64,000 bases of DNA from Clostridium sp. AF15-31 (lineage in GTDB: Bacteria; Bacillota; Clostridia; Lachnospirales; Lachnospiraceae), in NCBI RefSeq assembly GCF_003461625.1, contig NZ_QTXL01000004.1, forward strand, positions 263,813 through 327,812, written 5' to 3'. The notes below the pieces were generated by a model that saw nothing but the letters and a program-made list of their open reading frames with translations, was not told the origin of the DNA and searched no databases. This document shows positions 1 through 9,126 of this stretch, piece by piece. Every line of letters begins with the position of its first letter. Positions within the stretch are counted from its first letter, which is position 1. Both the position numbers and the translations under genes were made by a program.

Positions 1-1
1 A

Positions 2-409
2 TATAAGGCAGGGGATTCTGTAAGTGGAACGGTATTTGAATTTAATCAGAATCTGGGAGCATTTGTTGCGGTTGATAATCGTTATTCAGCCCTGATCCCG
101 ATGAAGGAGATCCATTCCCGGATCAATGTGGGTGAGACGGTAGAAGCCCGCGTGGCAAATGTCAGAGAAGATGGCAAACTCAATCTGAGTTTACAGAAGC
201 CGATCCGTGAACAAATCAACAATGACAGCGAGATGGTATACAATATCATTGAAAGCTATGGAGGAACCTTACCATTTAATGACAAGGCAGATAAAGAAGT
301 GATCGAGAAAGAGTTCGGACTCAGCAAGAATGCATTTAAGCGTGCGGTTGGACATCTGTTAAAAGAGGGTAAGATCCGGATCACAGAGAAAAACATTATC
401 ATCAAATAA
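2..409 (+). CDS. CvfB-like S1 RNA-binding protein, C-terminal part (5' truncated by window)
   Basis: The reading frame is open from base 2, so the gene begins outside the window. The visible 135 residues start inside an S1-type OB fold (SGTVFEFNQNLGAFVAV, then VGETVEARV and the DGKLNLSL end strand). They finish with a winged-helix-like tail (LPFNDKADKEVIEKEFGLSK, KRAVGHLLKEGKIRI). This order, S1 repeats then a C-terminal winged helix, is that of the CvfB family of Firmicutes, which bind RNA and affect virulence-factor expression in Staphylococcus. The exact role here is not known. It ends 88 bp before aroB on the same strand, but nothing shows they are co-transcribed. Confidence 0.8.
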   Translation, partial: YKAGDSVSGTVFEFNQNLGAFVAVDNRYSALIPMKEIHSRINVGETVEARVANVREDGKLNLSLQKPIREQINNDSEMVYNIIESYGGTLPFNDKADKEVIEKEFGLSKNAFKRAVGHLLKEGKIRITEKNIIIK

Positions 410-497
410 TGTATTCGTAAATGAGCAGGAATGTTCAGGAGAAACAAAAAGACAGCTATGCGTGTTATATGGCTGAAAAGTACCAGGAAATGAAAGG

Positions 498-1616
498 ATG
501 AATATGAGTAATTTCAAGGTTGAATTAAAAAAAGTAGTAGACGACAGCTATGAGATCGAGATTGGATATGAGCTGGAACAGAAGCTGATCGATGATCTGA
601 AAGCCGGTCTGGTTGGAAAAATATCCAAATTTGTAGTAGTTACAGACAGCAATGTAAAAGAGCTGTATGCGGACAAGATTTATAAGATGCTTGAAGAAGC
701 AGGATACAAGACAGATCTTATAAGTTTTCCGGCAGGAGAACTGAGCAAGACCAGAGCGACAAAGGAGTATGTAGAAGATACCATGCTTGCAAAGGGATAT
801 CGGAGAGATTGCTGCATTATCGCCGTTGGCGGTGGTGTGGTGACAGACCTTGCAGGATTTGTAGCCGGAACCTACGGCAGAGGAATTCCATTTATCAATT
901 ATGCAACGACATTACTTGCGGCAGCGGATGCATCCGTGGGAGGAAAGACAGCGGTCGATACACCGCTTGCAACCAATCTGATCGGACTGTTTAATCAACC
1001 GCAGAAGGTATATCTGGATATCGCAACATGGAAGACACTTCCACAGCGACAGTTATCTTCAGGTCTTGCAGAGACGATCAAGCATGCTTGCCTTGCAGAC
1101 AGGGAATTCTTCGATTATCTGTCAGAGCATATCAAAGATGTGCTTGCAGTAAAGGACGAGGTATGCAGACATATCGCGGAGAAGAACTGCGAGATCAAAT
1201 ATCAGGTCGTTATGAAGGACGAGCGGGAAAGCGGTTTGCGTGAGGTTTTGAACCTTGGACATACGGTTGGAAGAGCCATCGAGACAGTCAGTGATTATAA
1301 GCTGTTGCATGGAGAGGCCGTTGCGATCGGTCTGGTTGCAGAGGTGAAGATGGCAGAACATTTTGGCTACTGTACAGCAGAGGATGAAGCAGCGATGGTT
1401 GCCATGTTGAAGCAGGCAGATCTTCCAACGGAGATTCCGGATTATATTGACCGTGACGCTCTGGTTAAGAAGCTGTATACCGATAAGAAGGTTAGAGACG
1501 GACACTTGCGTTTCGTTTTACAGCATGGAATCGGCGCAATCGAGGTATTTGATGGTGACCAGTATGCAAAAGCCATACCGGAGAGTCTGGCAAGAGAGAT
1601 CATTATGGAGATGTAG
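498..1616 (+). CDS. aroB: 3-dehydroquinate synthase
   Basis: AroB converts DAHP to 3-dehydroquinate, the second step of the shikimate pathway, in the cytoplasm, using NAD and a divalent metal. The 372-residue product has the usual family length. It carries the NAD-binding GGGVVTDLAGFVAGTY stretch near residue 112, the following ATTLLAAADASVGGKTAVD segment, and the metal-ligand motifs NLGHTVGRAIE and HGEAVAIG. The ATG at 498 has AGGAAA 7 nt upstream; the ATG two codons later (504) could also be used with the GAAAGG site. ridA follows 26 bp downstream on the same strand and could share a transcript. No other aromatic pathway genes are adjacent. Confidence 0.97.
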   Translation: MNMSNFKVELKKVVDDSYEIEIGYELEQKLIDDLKAGLVGKISKFVVVTDSNVKELYADKIYKMLEEAGYKTDLISFPAGELSKTRATKEYVEDTMLAKGYRRDCCIIAVGGGVVTDLAGFVAGTYGRGIPFINYATTLLAAADASVGGKTAVDTPLATNLIGLFNQPQKVYLDIATWKTLPQRQLSSGLAETIKHACLADREFFDYLSEHIKDVLAVKDEVCRHIAEKNCEIKYQVVMKDERESGLREVLNLGHTVGRAIETVSDYKLLHGEAVAIGLVAEVKMAEHFGYCTAEDEAAMVAMLKQADLPTEIPDYIDRDALVKKLYTDKKVRDGHLRFVLQHGIGAIEVFDGDQYAKAIPESLAREIIMEM

Positions 1617-1642
1617 GCATTAAATTTCAGGAGGATATAAAA

Positions 1643-2023
1643 ATGGATAAGAAGATAATCAGCACAGAGAAAGCACCACAGGCAATCGGACCATATTCAC
1701 AGGCAATCGTTGCTAACGGATTTTTATTTACGTCAGGAATGGTTCCGATCGATCCTGCAACGAATCAGTTAGTAGAAGGAGATATCACAGTTCAGGCAAA
1801 ACAGGCAATCTCAAATCTGAAGAATCTGATCGAGGCATCCGGTTCATCCTGTGACAAGGTTGTAAAGACTACAGTATTTATTAAGGATATGAACCAGTTC
1901 TCAATTATCAACGATATTTACAAAGAATATTTCAACAAAGATTTCCCTGCACGTTCTTGTGTAGAAGTTGCAAGACTTCCAAAAGACGTACTGATTGAGA
2001 TCGAAGCAGTAGCAGTTGTATAA
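1643..2023 (+). CDS. ridA: RidA family enamine/imine deaminase
   Basis: RidA (YjgF/YER057c/UK114 family) hydrolyses reactive 2-aminoacrylate and related enamines formed by PLP enzymes. The 126-residue protein has standard length and the family features: the N-terminal APQAIGPYSQAI, the central SGMVPIDPAT, and the C-terminal RSCVEVARLPKDVLIEIEA, whose Arg binds the substrate carboxylate and whose Glu is conserved. AGGAGG lies about 7 nt before the ATG. It trails aroB by 26 bp. A perfect 10-bp hairpin follows the stop. Confidence 0.96.
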   Translation: MDKKIISTEKAPQAIGPYSQAIVANGFLFTSGMVPIDPATNQLVEGDITVQAKQAISNLKNLIEASGSSCDKVVKTTVFIKDMNQFSIINDIYKEYFNKDFPARSCVEVARLPKDVLIEIEAVAVV

Positions 2024-2044
2024 ATAAAGATTTTAAAATGATGG

Positions 2045-2075
2045 TGTGGCAGATGTATGAATGATATCTGCCACA
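2045..2075 (+). terminator. Hairpin after ridA, possible weak terminator
   Basis: TGTGGCAGAT and ATCTGCCACA form a perfect 10-bp stem around an 11-nt loop, 21 nt after the ridA stop. There is no real T-run after the stem, so termination may be weak. The hairpin contains the ATG at 2057, which argues against that codon as the start of the next gene. Confidence 0.45.
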
Positions 2076-2092
2076 TTGTCATAAGAGGGCAT

Positions 2093-3034
2093 ATGGAGAC
2101 TAAAAAGAAAATCATCGGAGCAGAATGTTTATTCACAGCACTGATTGTAGTGTATGAGATCGTAACGGTGCTGGCATTATTTACAGATCTGTTTTCCGGC
2201 ATCACGATAAAACAAAACATATTATTCAGTCAGAGTCTGATATTTGTACCAACAGTGTTATATCTGTTCATCATGAGAAAGCATGTAAAGGATATCATCT
2301 GGTTTCGGAGATTTCATCCGTTGACACTCCTGCTGATTCCACCACTGGTTCTGTTTATGGAGCCACTTATTACATTGTTAAATGCAATCTCAATGTTATT
2401 TGTGCGAAATGAGATCAGTAATGCAGCTTCAGCATTGGTTGATCATAATACACTTGGAACTTCGCTTTTTTTCATGGCATTTTTGCCGTGTGTGATAGAA
2501 GAACTGGCGTATCGTGGTGTCATGTTCGGAAGCTTTCATCAAGCCGGCAGATTAAAGGCCATATTAATGTCGGGCATTTTATTTGGACTGATGCATATGA
2601 ATTTTAATCAGATGGCATATGCGGTTGTAATCGGTCTGATCTTTGGATTTGTTGTAGAAGCAACCGGAAGCATTATTCCAACAATGATCATGCATTTTCT
2701 GATCAATGGTTTTTCTGTTGTTATAAAGCATATTGCAAATATCATTCCGGCGTTAAAAGATCAGGCAGAAAATACAGAAATAACACAGACGATGCTGCTC
2801 AGCACCATCCGGGCATATATACCTATGGCACTGGTTGGTACTGTAATATCAGCAGGAATTATTTATCTGCTTGCGGTTATAAATGGCAGAAAGGAGAGTT
2901 TCACCTCTGTATTCACGGAACCTTTTAATCGGTACGATGAAAATGGCAAAAAGCTTCGACTGCTTACCCCGCTTATGATCGTGGTCATCCTCTACTGCTT
3001 GATCCGCTGCGTTGTCGAAGAATTTTTATTTTAA
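2093..3034 (+). CDS. CPBP family intramembrane metalloprotease-like protein
   Basis: This 313-residue polytopic membrane protein has the CPBP/Abi (CaaX protease and bacteriocin-processing) signature: EELAYRG with the paired glutamates and Arg, FGLMHMNFNQMAYAVVIG with the first His, and a later segment with MHFLINGFS supplying the second His. About eight hydrophobic segments are visible. In bacteria such proteins process peptides or confer bacteriocin self-immunity; the substrate here is unknown. I place the start at the ATG at 2093 (METKKK), preceded by GAGGG, because the in-frame upstream ATG at 2057 lies inside a perfect hairpin. The gene is followed at once by long hairpin element A. Confidence 0.88.
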   Translation: METKKKIIGAECLFTALIVVYEIVTVLALFTDLFSGITIKQNILFSQSLIFVPTVLYLFIMRKHVKDIIWFRRFHPLTLLLIPPLVLFMEPLITLLNAISMLFVRNEISNAASALVDHNTLGTSLFFMAFLPCVIEELAYRGVMFGSFHQAGRLKAILMSGILFGLMHMNFNQMAYAVVIGLIFGFVVEATGSIIPTMIMHFLINGFSVVIKHIANIIPALKDQAENTEITQTMLLSTIRAYIPMALVGTVISAGIIYLLAVINGRKESFTSVFTEPFNRYDENGKKLRLLTPLMIVVILYCLIRCVVEEFLF

Positions 3035-3281
3035 CTATAGAAAAACGCCTACCAAATGAATCTGATCTGGTACCTACCCTATTATAAATGACTTGCTGCG
3101 GTTTCTATTCATTGCACATGTCTGATCCGCTCATGCTCCTGTGCTAACTCGTCCTTCGGACTCAGACAAGCACCCGCATTCGCTGACAATGTGCAATTCA
3201 TCAAGAAATCCTCGCTAATGTCATATTATAATAGAGCAGGTACCAGATCAGATTTGTTTGGTGGGCGTTTTGTTACTATAT
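3035..3281. repeat. Long imperfect hairpin element A
   Basis: About 247 bp, starting right after the CPBP stop. The outer arms pair over some 45 bp: the left arm contains GAATCTGATCTGGTACC and the right arm its complement GGTACCAGATCAGATT. Inside, AACTCGTCCTTCGGACTCAG (3146-3165) forms the tip. The tip region resembles those of elements B, F and G, with A and F in the opposite orientation to B and G. The outer arms are unique to this copy. No protein-coding gene is supported inside. Confidence 0.8.
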
Positions 3282-3413
3282 GTAAATGAGTAATAAAAAG
3301 ATAAACAGAAAAATACACCATTCGATATACAGGGATTTATCCAGTTTCGAGTGTTGGTGTTTTCACTATGAAAAACATTCGCGAGTTTATCATAGTGGAA
3401 ATATCAATAGCAG

Positions 3414-3664
3414 AAAAAATCTCCCATTGTGGATCGTAAATCCCTCTTTGTATGCTGGTTCTTCCACTAAAATATGACATATGCGAGGCTTTCGTTGTAT
3501 GGTGCACATTGCCAGTAAATACGGGTGCCTGTCTGAGCCGAAGGCGAGTTGGCACAGGAGTATTTACGGATCAGGCATGTGCAACATACAGAAAACGCAG
3601 CAGGTCATTGTTAGTGGAAGAACCAGCATATGAAGAGGGCACACAACCATAAGGGGGATTTTTT
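3414..3664. repeat. Long imperfect hairpin element B
   Basis: About 250 bp. The outer left arm (AAAAAATCTCCC, then TATGCTGGTTCTTCCACTA) pairs with the right arm (TAGTGGAAGAACCAGCATA, then GGGGGATTTTTT). The core reads GTGCCTGTCTGAGCCGAAGG then CGAGTTGGCACAGGAGTATT, closely matching element G. It ends 10 bp before the stop of the DUF378 gene, so it can act as that gene's terminator on the minus strand. A smaller hairpin (TTTCACTATGA / TCATAGTGGAAA, about 3360-3402) lies just before it. Confidence 0.8.
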
Positions 3665-3674
3665 GCGTGTTCGG

Positions 3675-3875
3675 CTAGTCCTCGTTGCAGATCAGACCGT
3701 AGAAGGAGATCAGGTACAGTCCGGCGATACCAACGAGTGTGTAGATGATTCTGGAAAAGGCGGAGCCGGTTCCGAATAAAGCATCTACAAGATTAAAATT
3801 AAAGATTCCGATGATACCCCAAACGATCGCCCCAACGATCACAAGAGTAAGACAAATAACATTAAATACTTTCAT
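3675..3875 (-). CDS. DUF378-family small membrane protein
   Basis: A 66-residue protein with two predicted membrane segments (VICLTLVIVGAIVWGIIGIF and IIYTLVGIAGLYLISFYGL) and a central NFNLVDALFG. This pattern matches the DUF378 family of small bacterial membrane proteins, whose function is unknown. GAGAGG precedes the ATG. It is transcribed away from the metal-resistance operon, with about 300 bp between. Confidence 0.75.
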   Translation of the reverse strand: MKVFNVICLTLVIVGAIVWGIIGIFNFNLVDALFGTGSAFSRIIYTLVGIAGLYLISFYGLICNED

Positions 3876-4088
3876 GGCATTCCTCTCTGATTTCTAATTA
3901 TTTGGACATTAGTTTTTGGCAAGGCGTCGCAAAATTAATGGTTCCATATCTCTAGTTTGTGCGAACGTGAAAAAAATATACTGCCATTATAAGGGAAAAT
4001 GTATACACAGGATGAAGGTATAAAATGAAAAAATATAACATAATGAATCTGGCGACAAAAATTTATTTGAAGCAAATATAAAAATCAG

Positions 4089-4149
4089 TTGACAGGGTAC
4101 AAACATAATGTTATATTAAAAACAACATATGAACAGGTATTCAAATGTT
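4089..4149 (+). promoter_or_regulatory. Promoter and ArsR/SmtB-type operator of the metal-efflux operon
   Basis: TTGACA (4089-4094), a 17-nt spacer and TATATT (4112-4117) form a good vegetative promoter. Just downstream, AACATATGAA (4124-4133) and TTCAAATGTT (4140-4149) form an inverted repeat with nine of ten positions complementary across a 6-nt gap. The ATATGAACA..TTCAAAT layout is the typical 12-2-12 operator of SmtB/ArsR metal sensors. A bound repressor would block transcription start. Inference: autoregulation by the sensor encoded next. Confidence 0.8.
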
Positions 4150-4177
4150 CAATAAAAACAACGAGAGGAGGAACAGA

Positions 4178-4540
4178 ATGAATACGGACAGCAGGGAAGC
4201 ATGTGAATGCAAAGAGAACGATATTGCTGAGATCACCGCTGAGATTAATGAGATGATGCCGGACGAAGAGAATCTGTATGATCTGGCCGAGTTGTTTAAA
4301 GTATTTGGCGATTCTACCAGAATCCAGATCTTATACACACTGCTGGATCACGAAAAAAGTGTTGGTGACATCGCAGAAGAGCTTGGAATGAATGCATCTG
4401 CCATTTCTCATCAATTAAGAGTGTTAAAACAGGCGAAGCTGATCAAGAACCGCAGAGCCGGAAAGAATATGTTTTATGAGCTTGCCGATGACCATGTAGC
4501 AGTGATCATGCGAATGGGACTTGAGCATATATTTGAATAA
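4178..4540 (+). CDS. ArsR/SmtB-family metal-sensing repressor
   Basis: A 120-residue winged-helix repressor. The DNA-binding part is VFGDSTRIQILYTLL plus SVGDIAEELGMNASAISHQL and a wing (KNRRAGKNMFYEL). Two metal sites can be proposed: an N-terminal Cys-x-Cys (ACECKEND, alpha-3N-like, used by CadC and ZiaR) and a C-terminal DDHVAVIMRMGLEHIFE helix with the Asp-x-His ... His-x2-Glu spacing of alpha-5 zinc/cobalt sites. This suggests sensing of zinc, cadmium, lead or cobalt. The start at 4178 has GAGGAGG upstream; an earlier ATG (4145) falls inside the operator and is unlikely. It leads an operon with the HMA protein and P1B-ATPase. Confidence 0.9.
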   Translation: MNTDSREACECKENDIAEITAEINEMMPDEENLYDLAELFKVFGDSTRIQILYTLLDHEKSVGDIAEELGMNASAISHQLRVLKQAKLIKNRRAGKNMFYELADDHVAVIMRMGLEHIFE

Positions 4541-4564
4541 TAAGAAAGGTTAAAGGTGGATATT

Positions 4565-4783
4565 ATGAAGAAGAGATATAATTTAAGTGATGTAGATTGC
4601 GCAAATTGTGCAGCAAAGATGGAGGAGCAGATCAGCAAGTTACCGGGTGTTAACAGCGCATCTATCAGCTTTATGGCACAGAAACTTACATTAGACGCAG
4701 ATGAAGACAAATTAGACGAGATCTTAAAGCAGGCAGAAAAGATCATCAAGAGCATTGATGAGGAAGCTACGATCGAATATTAG
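4565..4783 (+). CDS. Stand-alone heavy-metal-associated (HMA) domain protein
   Basis: A 72-residue ferredoxin-like HMA domain with the metal-binding motif DCANCAAKMEE (Cys-x2-Cys) and the usual PGVNSASISF second strand. Such domains bind soft metals and are either chaperones (CopZ-like) or the N-terminal domain of P1B-ATPases. The ATPase encoded 104 bp downstream lacks an N-terminal HMA domain, so this gene probably supplies it in trans. AAGGTGG is placed 5 nt before the ATG at 4565, which I prefer over the in-frame start three codons earlier. Confidence 0.88.
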   Translation: MKKRYNLSDVDCANCAAKMEEQISKLPGVNSASISFMAQKLTLDADEDKLDEILKQAEKIIKSIDEEATIEY

Positions 4784-4887
4784 AAATAATGCAGATCTGA
4801 ACATTAAGACGTTACAGATTTACATAAGCTGAAAGAGAAGATAAAATAAGAAAATTATCGCAGATAGCAGAAAAAAGGTGATGGATT

Positions 4888-6759
4888 ATGAGTAAGAAGC
4901 AGAAAAAGATGTTAATTCGAATCATCGTTGCACTGGTGGTATTTATCGTATGCGAGATTGCAGAGAAGCTCATCCATTTGAATGGAGTGTGGGATACAGT
5001 TGTAAAGGCTGCGATGTTCGCAGTACCATATCTGATGGCAGGATATGATGTCCTTTTAAAGGCGATCAAAAATATCAGCAAGGGTCATGTATTTGACGAA
5101 AACTTCCTGATGGCAGTTGCAACTGTAGGCGCATACGGAACCGGAGAATTTGGCGAGGCGGCAGCCGTTATGCTGTTCTATCAGGTCGGAGAATGGTTCC
5201 AGAAATATGCAGTCAACAGATCAAGAGCCAGTATCACAGATTTGATGAACATTATGCCGGAATATGCAAATATCGAAAAAGATGGACAGATCGTTCAGGT
5301 AGAACCGGAGACAGTTGCGATCGGTGATATCATCATCGTGCAGCCGGGTGAAAAAGTTCCTCTCGATGGTACTGTTATCGAAGGTGAAACATTTGTAGAT
5401 ACAGCAGCGCTTACCGGTGAATCCGTACCTAGAAAGCTGTCTGTTGGTGACGAAGTGTTAAGTGGCGTGATTAACCAGAACGGTGTGATCCGTGTCAAGG
5501 TATCAAAGGAATTTGACGATTCGACCGTATCGAAGATTTTGGAACTGGTGGAAAATGCAAGTACGAGAAAAGCACAGTACGAGCAGTTCATTACCAGATT
5601 TGCAAAATACTATACACCGATCGTATGTTTCCTTGCACTTGCAGTAGCGATCATTCCGCCGATCTTTGTAGGTGAATTTGGTAAATGGTTCCACCGTGCA
5701 TTGATCTTTCTGGTAGTATCCTGTCCATGTGCATTGGTCATCTCCATTCCACTTAGTTTCTTCAGTGGAATCGGCGGAGCATCCAAGGCAGGTATCCTTG
5801 TAAAAGGAAGTAACTATCTGGAACTTCTGGGTAAAGCAAAGATTGCCGTATTTGATAAGACCGGAACTCTGACAAAGGGTGTATTCAAGGTTGTAGAGAC
5901 ATGCGCAAATGGAATCAGTGAGGATGATCTTCTGGAGCTTGCAGCATATGGCGAATATTACTCCAACCATCCGATCGCAGCATCGATCAAGGCTGCATAT
6001 AAGGGAACGGTACAGATCGACCGCCTCGATGGATATGAGGAAATCTCCGGAATGGGTATCAAGGTCTTAAAAGATGGAAAAGAAGTGTTAGTCGGAAATA
6101 AGAAGCTTCTGGATTCCAGAAAGATATCCATGGCAGGAGCAAAACAGCCATCCAAGGTTGGAACAGTCCTTTTCGTAGCGGAAAATGGTGCATATAAGGG
6201 ATGTATCACGATCGCTGATGAGATCAAGGATGGTGTTAAGGATGCGATCGCATCAATCAAGAAATGTGGAATTGATAATGTTGTTATGCTGACCGGTGAT
6301 AAGAAAGAGGTTGCTGACAGTGTGGCAAAAGAGCTTGGCATTGATACTGTATGTGCAGAGCTGATGCCGGGTGATAAGGTAGATAAAGTAGAACAGCTTC
6401 TCCGCGAGAAGGATGAAGACAATACATTGATCTTCACCGGTGACGGAATCAATGATGCGCCTGTTTTAATGCGTGCCGATGTCGGTATCGCAATGGGAGC
6501 TATGGGTCAGGATGCTGCGATTGAAGCAGCAGACATTGTTTTGATCGATGATGATCCGGGCAAGATTGCCGTAGCATATGCAATTGCCAGAAAGACGGTT
6601 CGTATCGTGCAGCAGAACATTGTGTTTGCACTTGCTGTCAAGATCATTGTTATGGTACTCGGTGCCCTTGGTTTTGCAAATATGTGGGCAGCGGTATTCG
6701 CCGATGTCGGTGTTGCCTTCCTCGCGATCATCAACGCAACCCGCGCGCTGAAGCCATGA
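4888..6759 (+). CDS. P1B-type heavy-metal-translocating ATPase (CadA/ZntA-like)
   Basis: A 623-residue membrane ATPase that should export Zn/Cd/Pb-type divalent metals. Visible landmarks: N-terminal membrane helices, actuator motif LTGESVP near residue 174, the transmembrane Cys-Pro-Cys (SCPCALV near 279), the phosphorylated Asp in DKTGTLT near 323, the HP dipeptide in SNHPIAA, MLTGDKKE, and the hinge TGDGINDAPVL. The CPC plus a sensor of the alpha-5 type points to Zn/Cd rather than copper. The N-terminal metal-binding domain is absent and encoded separately upstream. It is the last gene of the operon and is followed by hairpin element C. Confidence 0.93.
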   Translation: MSKKQKKMLIRIIVALVVFIVCEIAEKLIHLNGVWDTVVKAAMFAVPYLMAGYDVLLKAIKNISKGHVFDENFLMAVATVGAYGTGEFGEAAAVMLFYQVGEWFQKYAVNRSRASITDLMNIMPEYANIEKDGQIVQVEPETVAIGDIIIVQPGEKVPLDGTVIEGETFVDTAALTGESVPRKLSVGDEVLSGVINQNGVIRVKVSKEFDDSTVSKILELVENASTRKAQYEQFITRFAKYYTPIVCFLALAVAIIPPIFVGEFGKWFHRALIFLVVSCPCALVISIPLSFFSGIGGASKAGILVKGSNYLELLGKAKIAVFDKTGTLTKGVFKVVETCANGISEDDLLELAAYGEYYSNHPIAASIKAAYKGTVQIDRLDGYEEISGMGIKVLKDGKEVLVGNKKLLDSRKISMAGAKQPSKVGTVLFVAENGAYKGCITIADEIKDGVKDAIASIKKCGIDNVVMLTGDKKEVADSVAKELGIDTVCAELMPGDKVDKVEQLLREKDEDNTLIFTGDGINDAPVLMRADVGIAMGAMGQDAAIEAADIVLIDDDPGKIAVAYAIARKTVRIVQQNIVFALAVKIIVMVLGALGFANMWAAVFADVGVAFLAIINATRALKP

Positions 6760-6771
6760 TGATGTATAAAT

Positions 6772-6944
6772 AAAAATACCATATAAGAATGAGACATCTA
6801 TATCTTTATTACGCAGAACACTTTCGTTCTATTCTCACGCAGCGGTTCTAACCTCACTGCCTATGGCAGTTCACTAAGAACCGACGTTCGAATAGGTCTG
6901 CTACATAAAATATAGATGTTTCATTTCTTTTATATGGTATTTTT
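6772..6944. repeat. Long imperfect hairpin element C
   Basis: About 173 bp, starting 12 bp after the ATPase stop. The outer arms AAAAATACCATATAAGAATG and CATTTCTTTTATATGGTATT pair closely, with ACATCTATAT / ATATAGATGT inside. The tip is CACTGCCTATGGCAGTTCAC (6853-6872) flanked by GGTTCT and AAGAACC. The core is related to element D in the opposite orientation. A T-run follows on the plus strand, so the element can terminate the metal operon. Confidence 0.8.
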
Positions 6945-7010
6945 AATTTGTTGCTTGTGACGAGAGCGTTTCAAACTATAGATCTATGAATAAATCAAGA
7001 TGATTCGAAA

Positions 7011-7244
7011 GCGAATACTTTATAACTGGTGTGTTTTCATATTGAGAATTTGAATAAAAAGAGAAGACCGTCTTACTATTATGAAGCAAGCCTGTTTCAA
7101 CGCCGGTTCTTAGTGAGTCGCCAAAGGCGAGGAGCTTAGTACCGTTGCGTTGAAATAGAGTGCAAACGACTTGCGTAATAATAGGTAAGACGATCTTCTT
7201 TTTTTCATAGATTTATGCAAACACACCAGTTGTAAAGTGTTCGC
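7011..7244. repeat. Long imperfect hairpin element D
   Basis: About 234 bp between the metal operon and pyrG (convergent). The outer arms GCGAATACTTTATAACTGGT and its near complement (ACCAGTTGTAAAGTGTTCGC) enclose a second stem (AGAAGACCGTCTTAC / GTAAGACGATCTTCT). The tip GTGAGTCGCCAAAGGCGAGG lies at 7113-7132. The flanking GGTTCTTAGTGA is shared with element C. It ends 6 bp from the pyrG stop codon. The 66 bp between C and D hold no other feature I can support. Confidence 0.8.
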
Positions 7245-7249
7245 ATAAA

Positions 7250-8866
7250 CTACTGCTCTTCGTGAGCAAGTGCCGCAGCAACAAAGCCTTTGAAAAGCGG
7301 ATGCGCTTTATTTGGTCTGGACTTGAATTCCGGATGCGCCTGAGTTCCGATGAACCAAGGATGATCCGGAATCTCGATCATCTCAACGATGTGACCGTCA
7401 GGAGAGAGACCAACCAGTTCCATACCATTATCTGTTAAAGCCTTACGGTAGTCATTGTTGACTTCATATCTATGTCTGTGACGCTCATGGATGTATTCTG
7501 TGCCATAGAGCTCATAGGATTTGGAATCTTTGCTGAGTACACATGGGTAAGAACCAAGTCTTAATGTTCCACCGAGGTCTGTTACATCATGCTGATTCGG
7601 CATGATATGAATAACCTGATGGAAAGAGTTCGGATTGAATTCTGAACTGTGGGCATCTGCATAACCAAGGACATGTCTTGCAAATTCAACGATCGTGAGC
7701 TGCATACCGAGACACAGACCAAGGTAAGGAACCTTTTTCTCTCTTGCATACCGGATCGCTGTGATCATGCCTTCGATACCTCTGTCACCAAAACCGCCCG
7801 GAACAAGGATTCCATCGACGTCACCCAGTGTTTCTTCCACATTTTCAGGAGTTACAAGTTCGGAATCTACCCATTTGATCTCAACCTCGGCATCGTTTGC
7901 AACACCGGCATGCTTTAAGGATTCAACAACGGAAATGTATGCATCATGCAGTGAGACATATTTGCCGACGAGAGCAACACGAACCTTTTTTTCCGGATTC
8001 TTCCAGGCAGTGATCATATCATTCCATTCCTTCCATGCATGTGGTTCCGGAGCAGGACAATCCATATGTAAGCATTTGCATACAACATCAGCGAGATGCT
8101 CTTTCTCCATAGCGAGAGGAACTTCATATAATACATCAACATCCAGATTCTGGATGACATTCTGGCTAGGTACATTACAGAATAATGCAATCTTATCCTT
8201 TAAGCCCTGATCCAGTGGATAATCAGAACGGCAGACCAGAATATCCGGCTGGATACCCATTCCCTGCAGGTTCTTAACACTCGCCTGCGTTGGCTTTGTC
8301 TTTAATTCACCGGAAGCTTTCAGATAAGGAATCAGAGTAACGTGGATCATAATGCAATTCTCATGTCCGACATCATGTGTGAACTGACGGATCGCCTCTA
8401 AGAAAGGCTGGCTCTCGATATCACCGACTGTACCGCCAATTTCGATGATCGCAACCTCGGTATCCTTTGCATCCGGATTCCGATAGAAGCGCTCTTTGAT
8501 TTCATTTGTTATATGTGGAACTACCTGTACGGTGTGTCCGCCGAAGTCGCCGTGGCGTTCTTTCTGTAAGATACTCCAGTAGATCTTACCGGTCGTAACA
8601 TTCGAATTCTTATTCAGACTTTCATCGATAAAACGCTCATAATGACCAAGATCCAGATCAGTCTCCGCACCATCATCGGTTACGAATACTTCACCATGCT
8701 GGATCGGGTTCATAGTACCCGGATCCATGTTGATGTATGGATCGAATTTCTGGCTGGTAACCTTGTAGCCTCTCATTTTGAGCAGACGACCAAGGGAGGC
8801 AGCAGTGATACCTTTACCAAGACCGGATACGACACCGCCTGTGACAAACACGTACTTAATAGGCAT
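7250..8866 (-). CDS. pyrG: CTP synthase
   Basis: PyrG aminates UTP to CTP with ATP and glutamine. The 538-residue product has the normal length: an N-terminal synthetase domain starting [16 protein letters not shown] with the P-loop, the [13 protein letters not shown] stretch, [13 protein letters not shown], and a C-terminal class I glutamine amidotransferase domain ([10 protein letters not shown], nucleophile Cys in [13 protein letters not shown] with catalytic His and Glu). The start at 8866 has AGGAGG 8 nt upstream; the in-frame extension to 8947 lacks family similarity and is not used. It is transcribed alone and converges on the metal operon. Confidence 0.98.
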   Translation of the reverse strand: MPIKYVFVTGGVVSGLGKGITAASLGRLLKMRGYKVTSQKFDPYINMDPGTMNPIQHGEVFVTDDGAETDLDLGHYERFIDESLNKNSNVTTGKIYWSILQKERHGDFGGHTVQVVPHITNEIKERFYRNPDAKDTEVAIIEIGGTVGDIESQPFLEAIRQFTHDVGHENCIMIHVTLIPYLKASGELKTKPTQASVKNLQGMGIQPDILVCRSDYPLDQGLKDKIALFCNVPSQNVIQNLDVDVLYEVPLAMEKEHLADVVCKCLHMDCPAPEPHAWKEWNDMITAWKNPEKKVRVALVGKYVSLHDAYISVVESLKHAGVANDAEVEIKWVDSELVTPENVEETLGDVDGILVPGGFGDRGIEGMITAIRYAREKKVPYLGLCLGMQLTIVEFARHVLGYADAHSSEFNPNSFHQVIHIMPNQHDVTDLGGTLRLGSYPCVLSKDSKSYELYGTEYIHERHRHRYEVNNDYRKALTDNGMELVGLSPDGHIVEMIEIPDHPWFIGTQAHPEFKSRPNKAHPLFKGFVAAALAHEEQ

Positions 8867-9126
8867 AATAATTTCCTCCTGATATATTCTAAAAACGCAT
8901 AGACATACGCTCTCATTAAAAAAACACTCATTATTATACGAGAGCATTTTTCAAAAGTCAATCAGCCGTATCGAAAAACAGGATGTATCCGGCATAAAAA
9001 TATGGTATGATAGTATATAAGAAGTCAAACTTAATAAAATTATGGAAAATTATTCACGAACTTTAGAAAATAAAGTGAAAAATATACATTTGACAGGAAA
9101 ATGAAGTAAGAAGACGGGAGATCTCG

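Noticed and set aside
2057..2092. Upstream ATG for the CPBP protease gene
   Set aside because: It is inside a perfect 10-bp hairpin and has no ribosome site; the ATG at 2093 is better.
3286..3652. Three reading frames of 60-75 codons between the CPBP and DUF378 genes
   Set aside because: They lie largely within hairpin element B and its flank, overlap on both strands and lack family similarity.
7649..8902. Plus-strand reading frames opposite pyrG
   Set aside because: They are antisense shadows of pyrG with no ribosome sites or family similarity.
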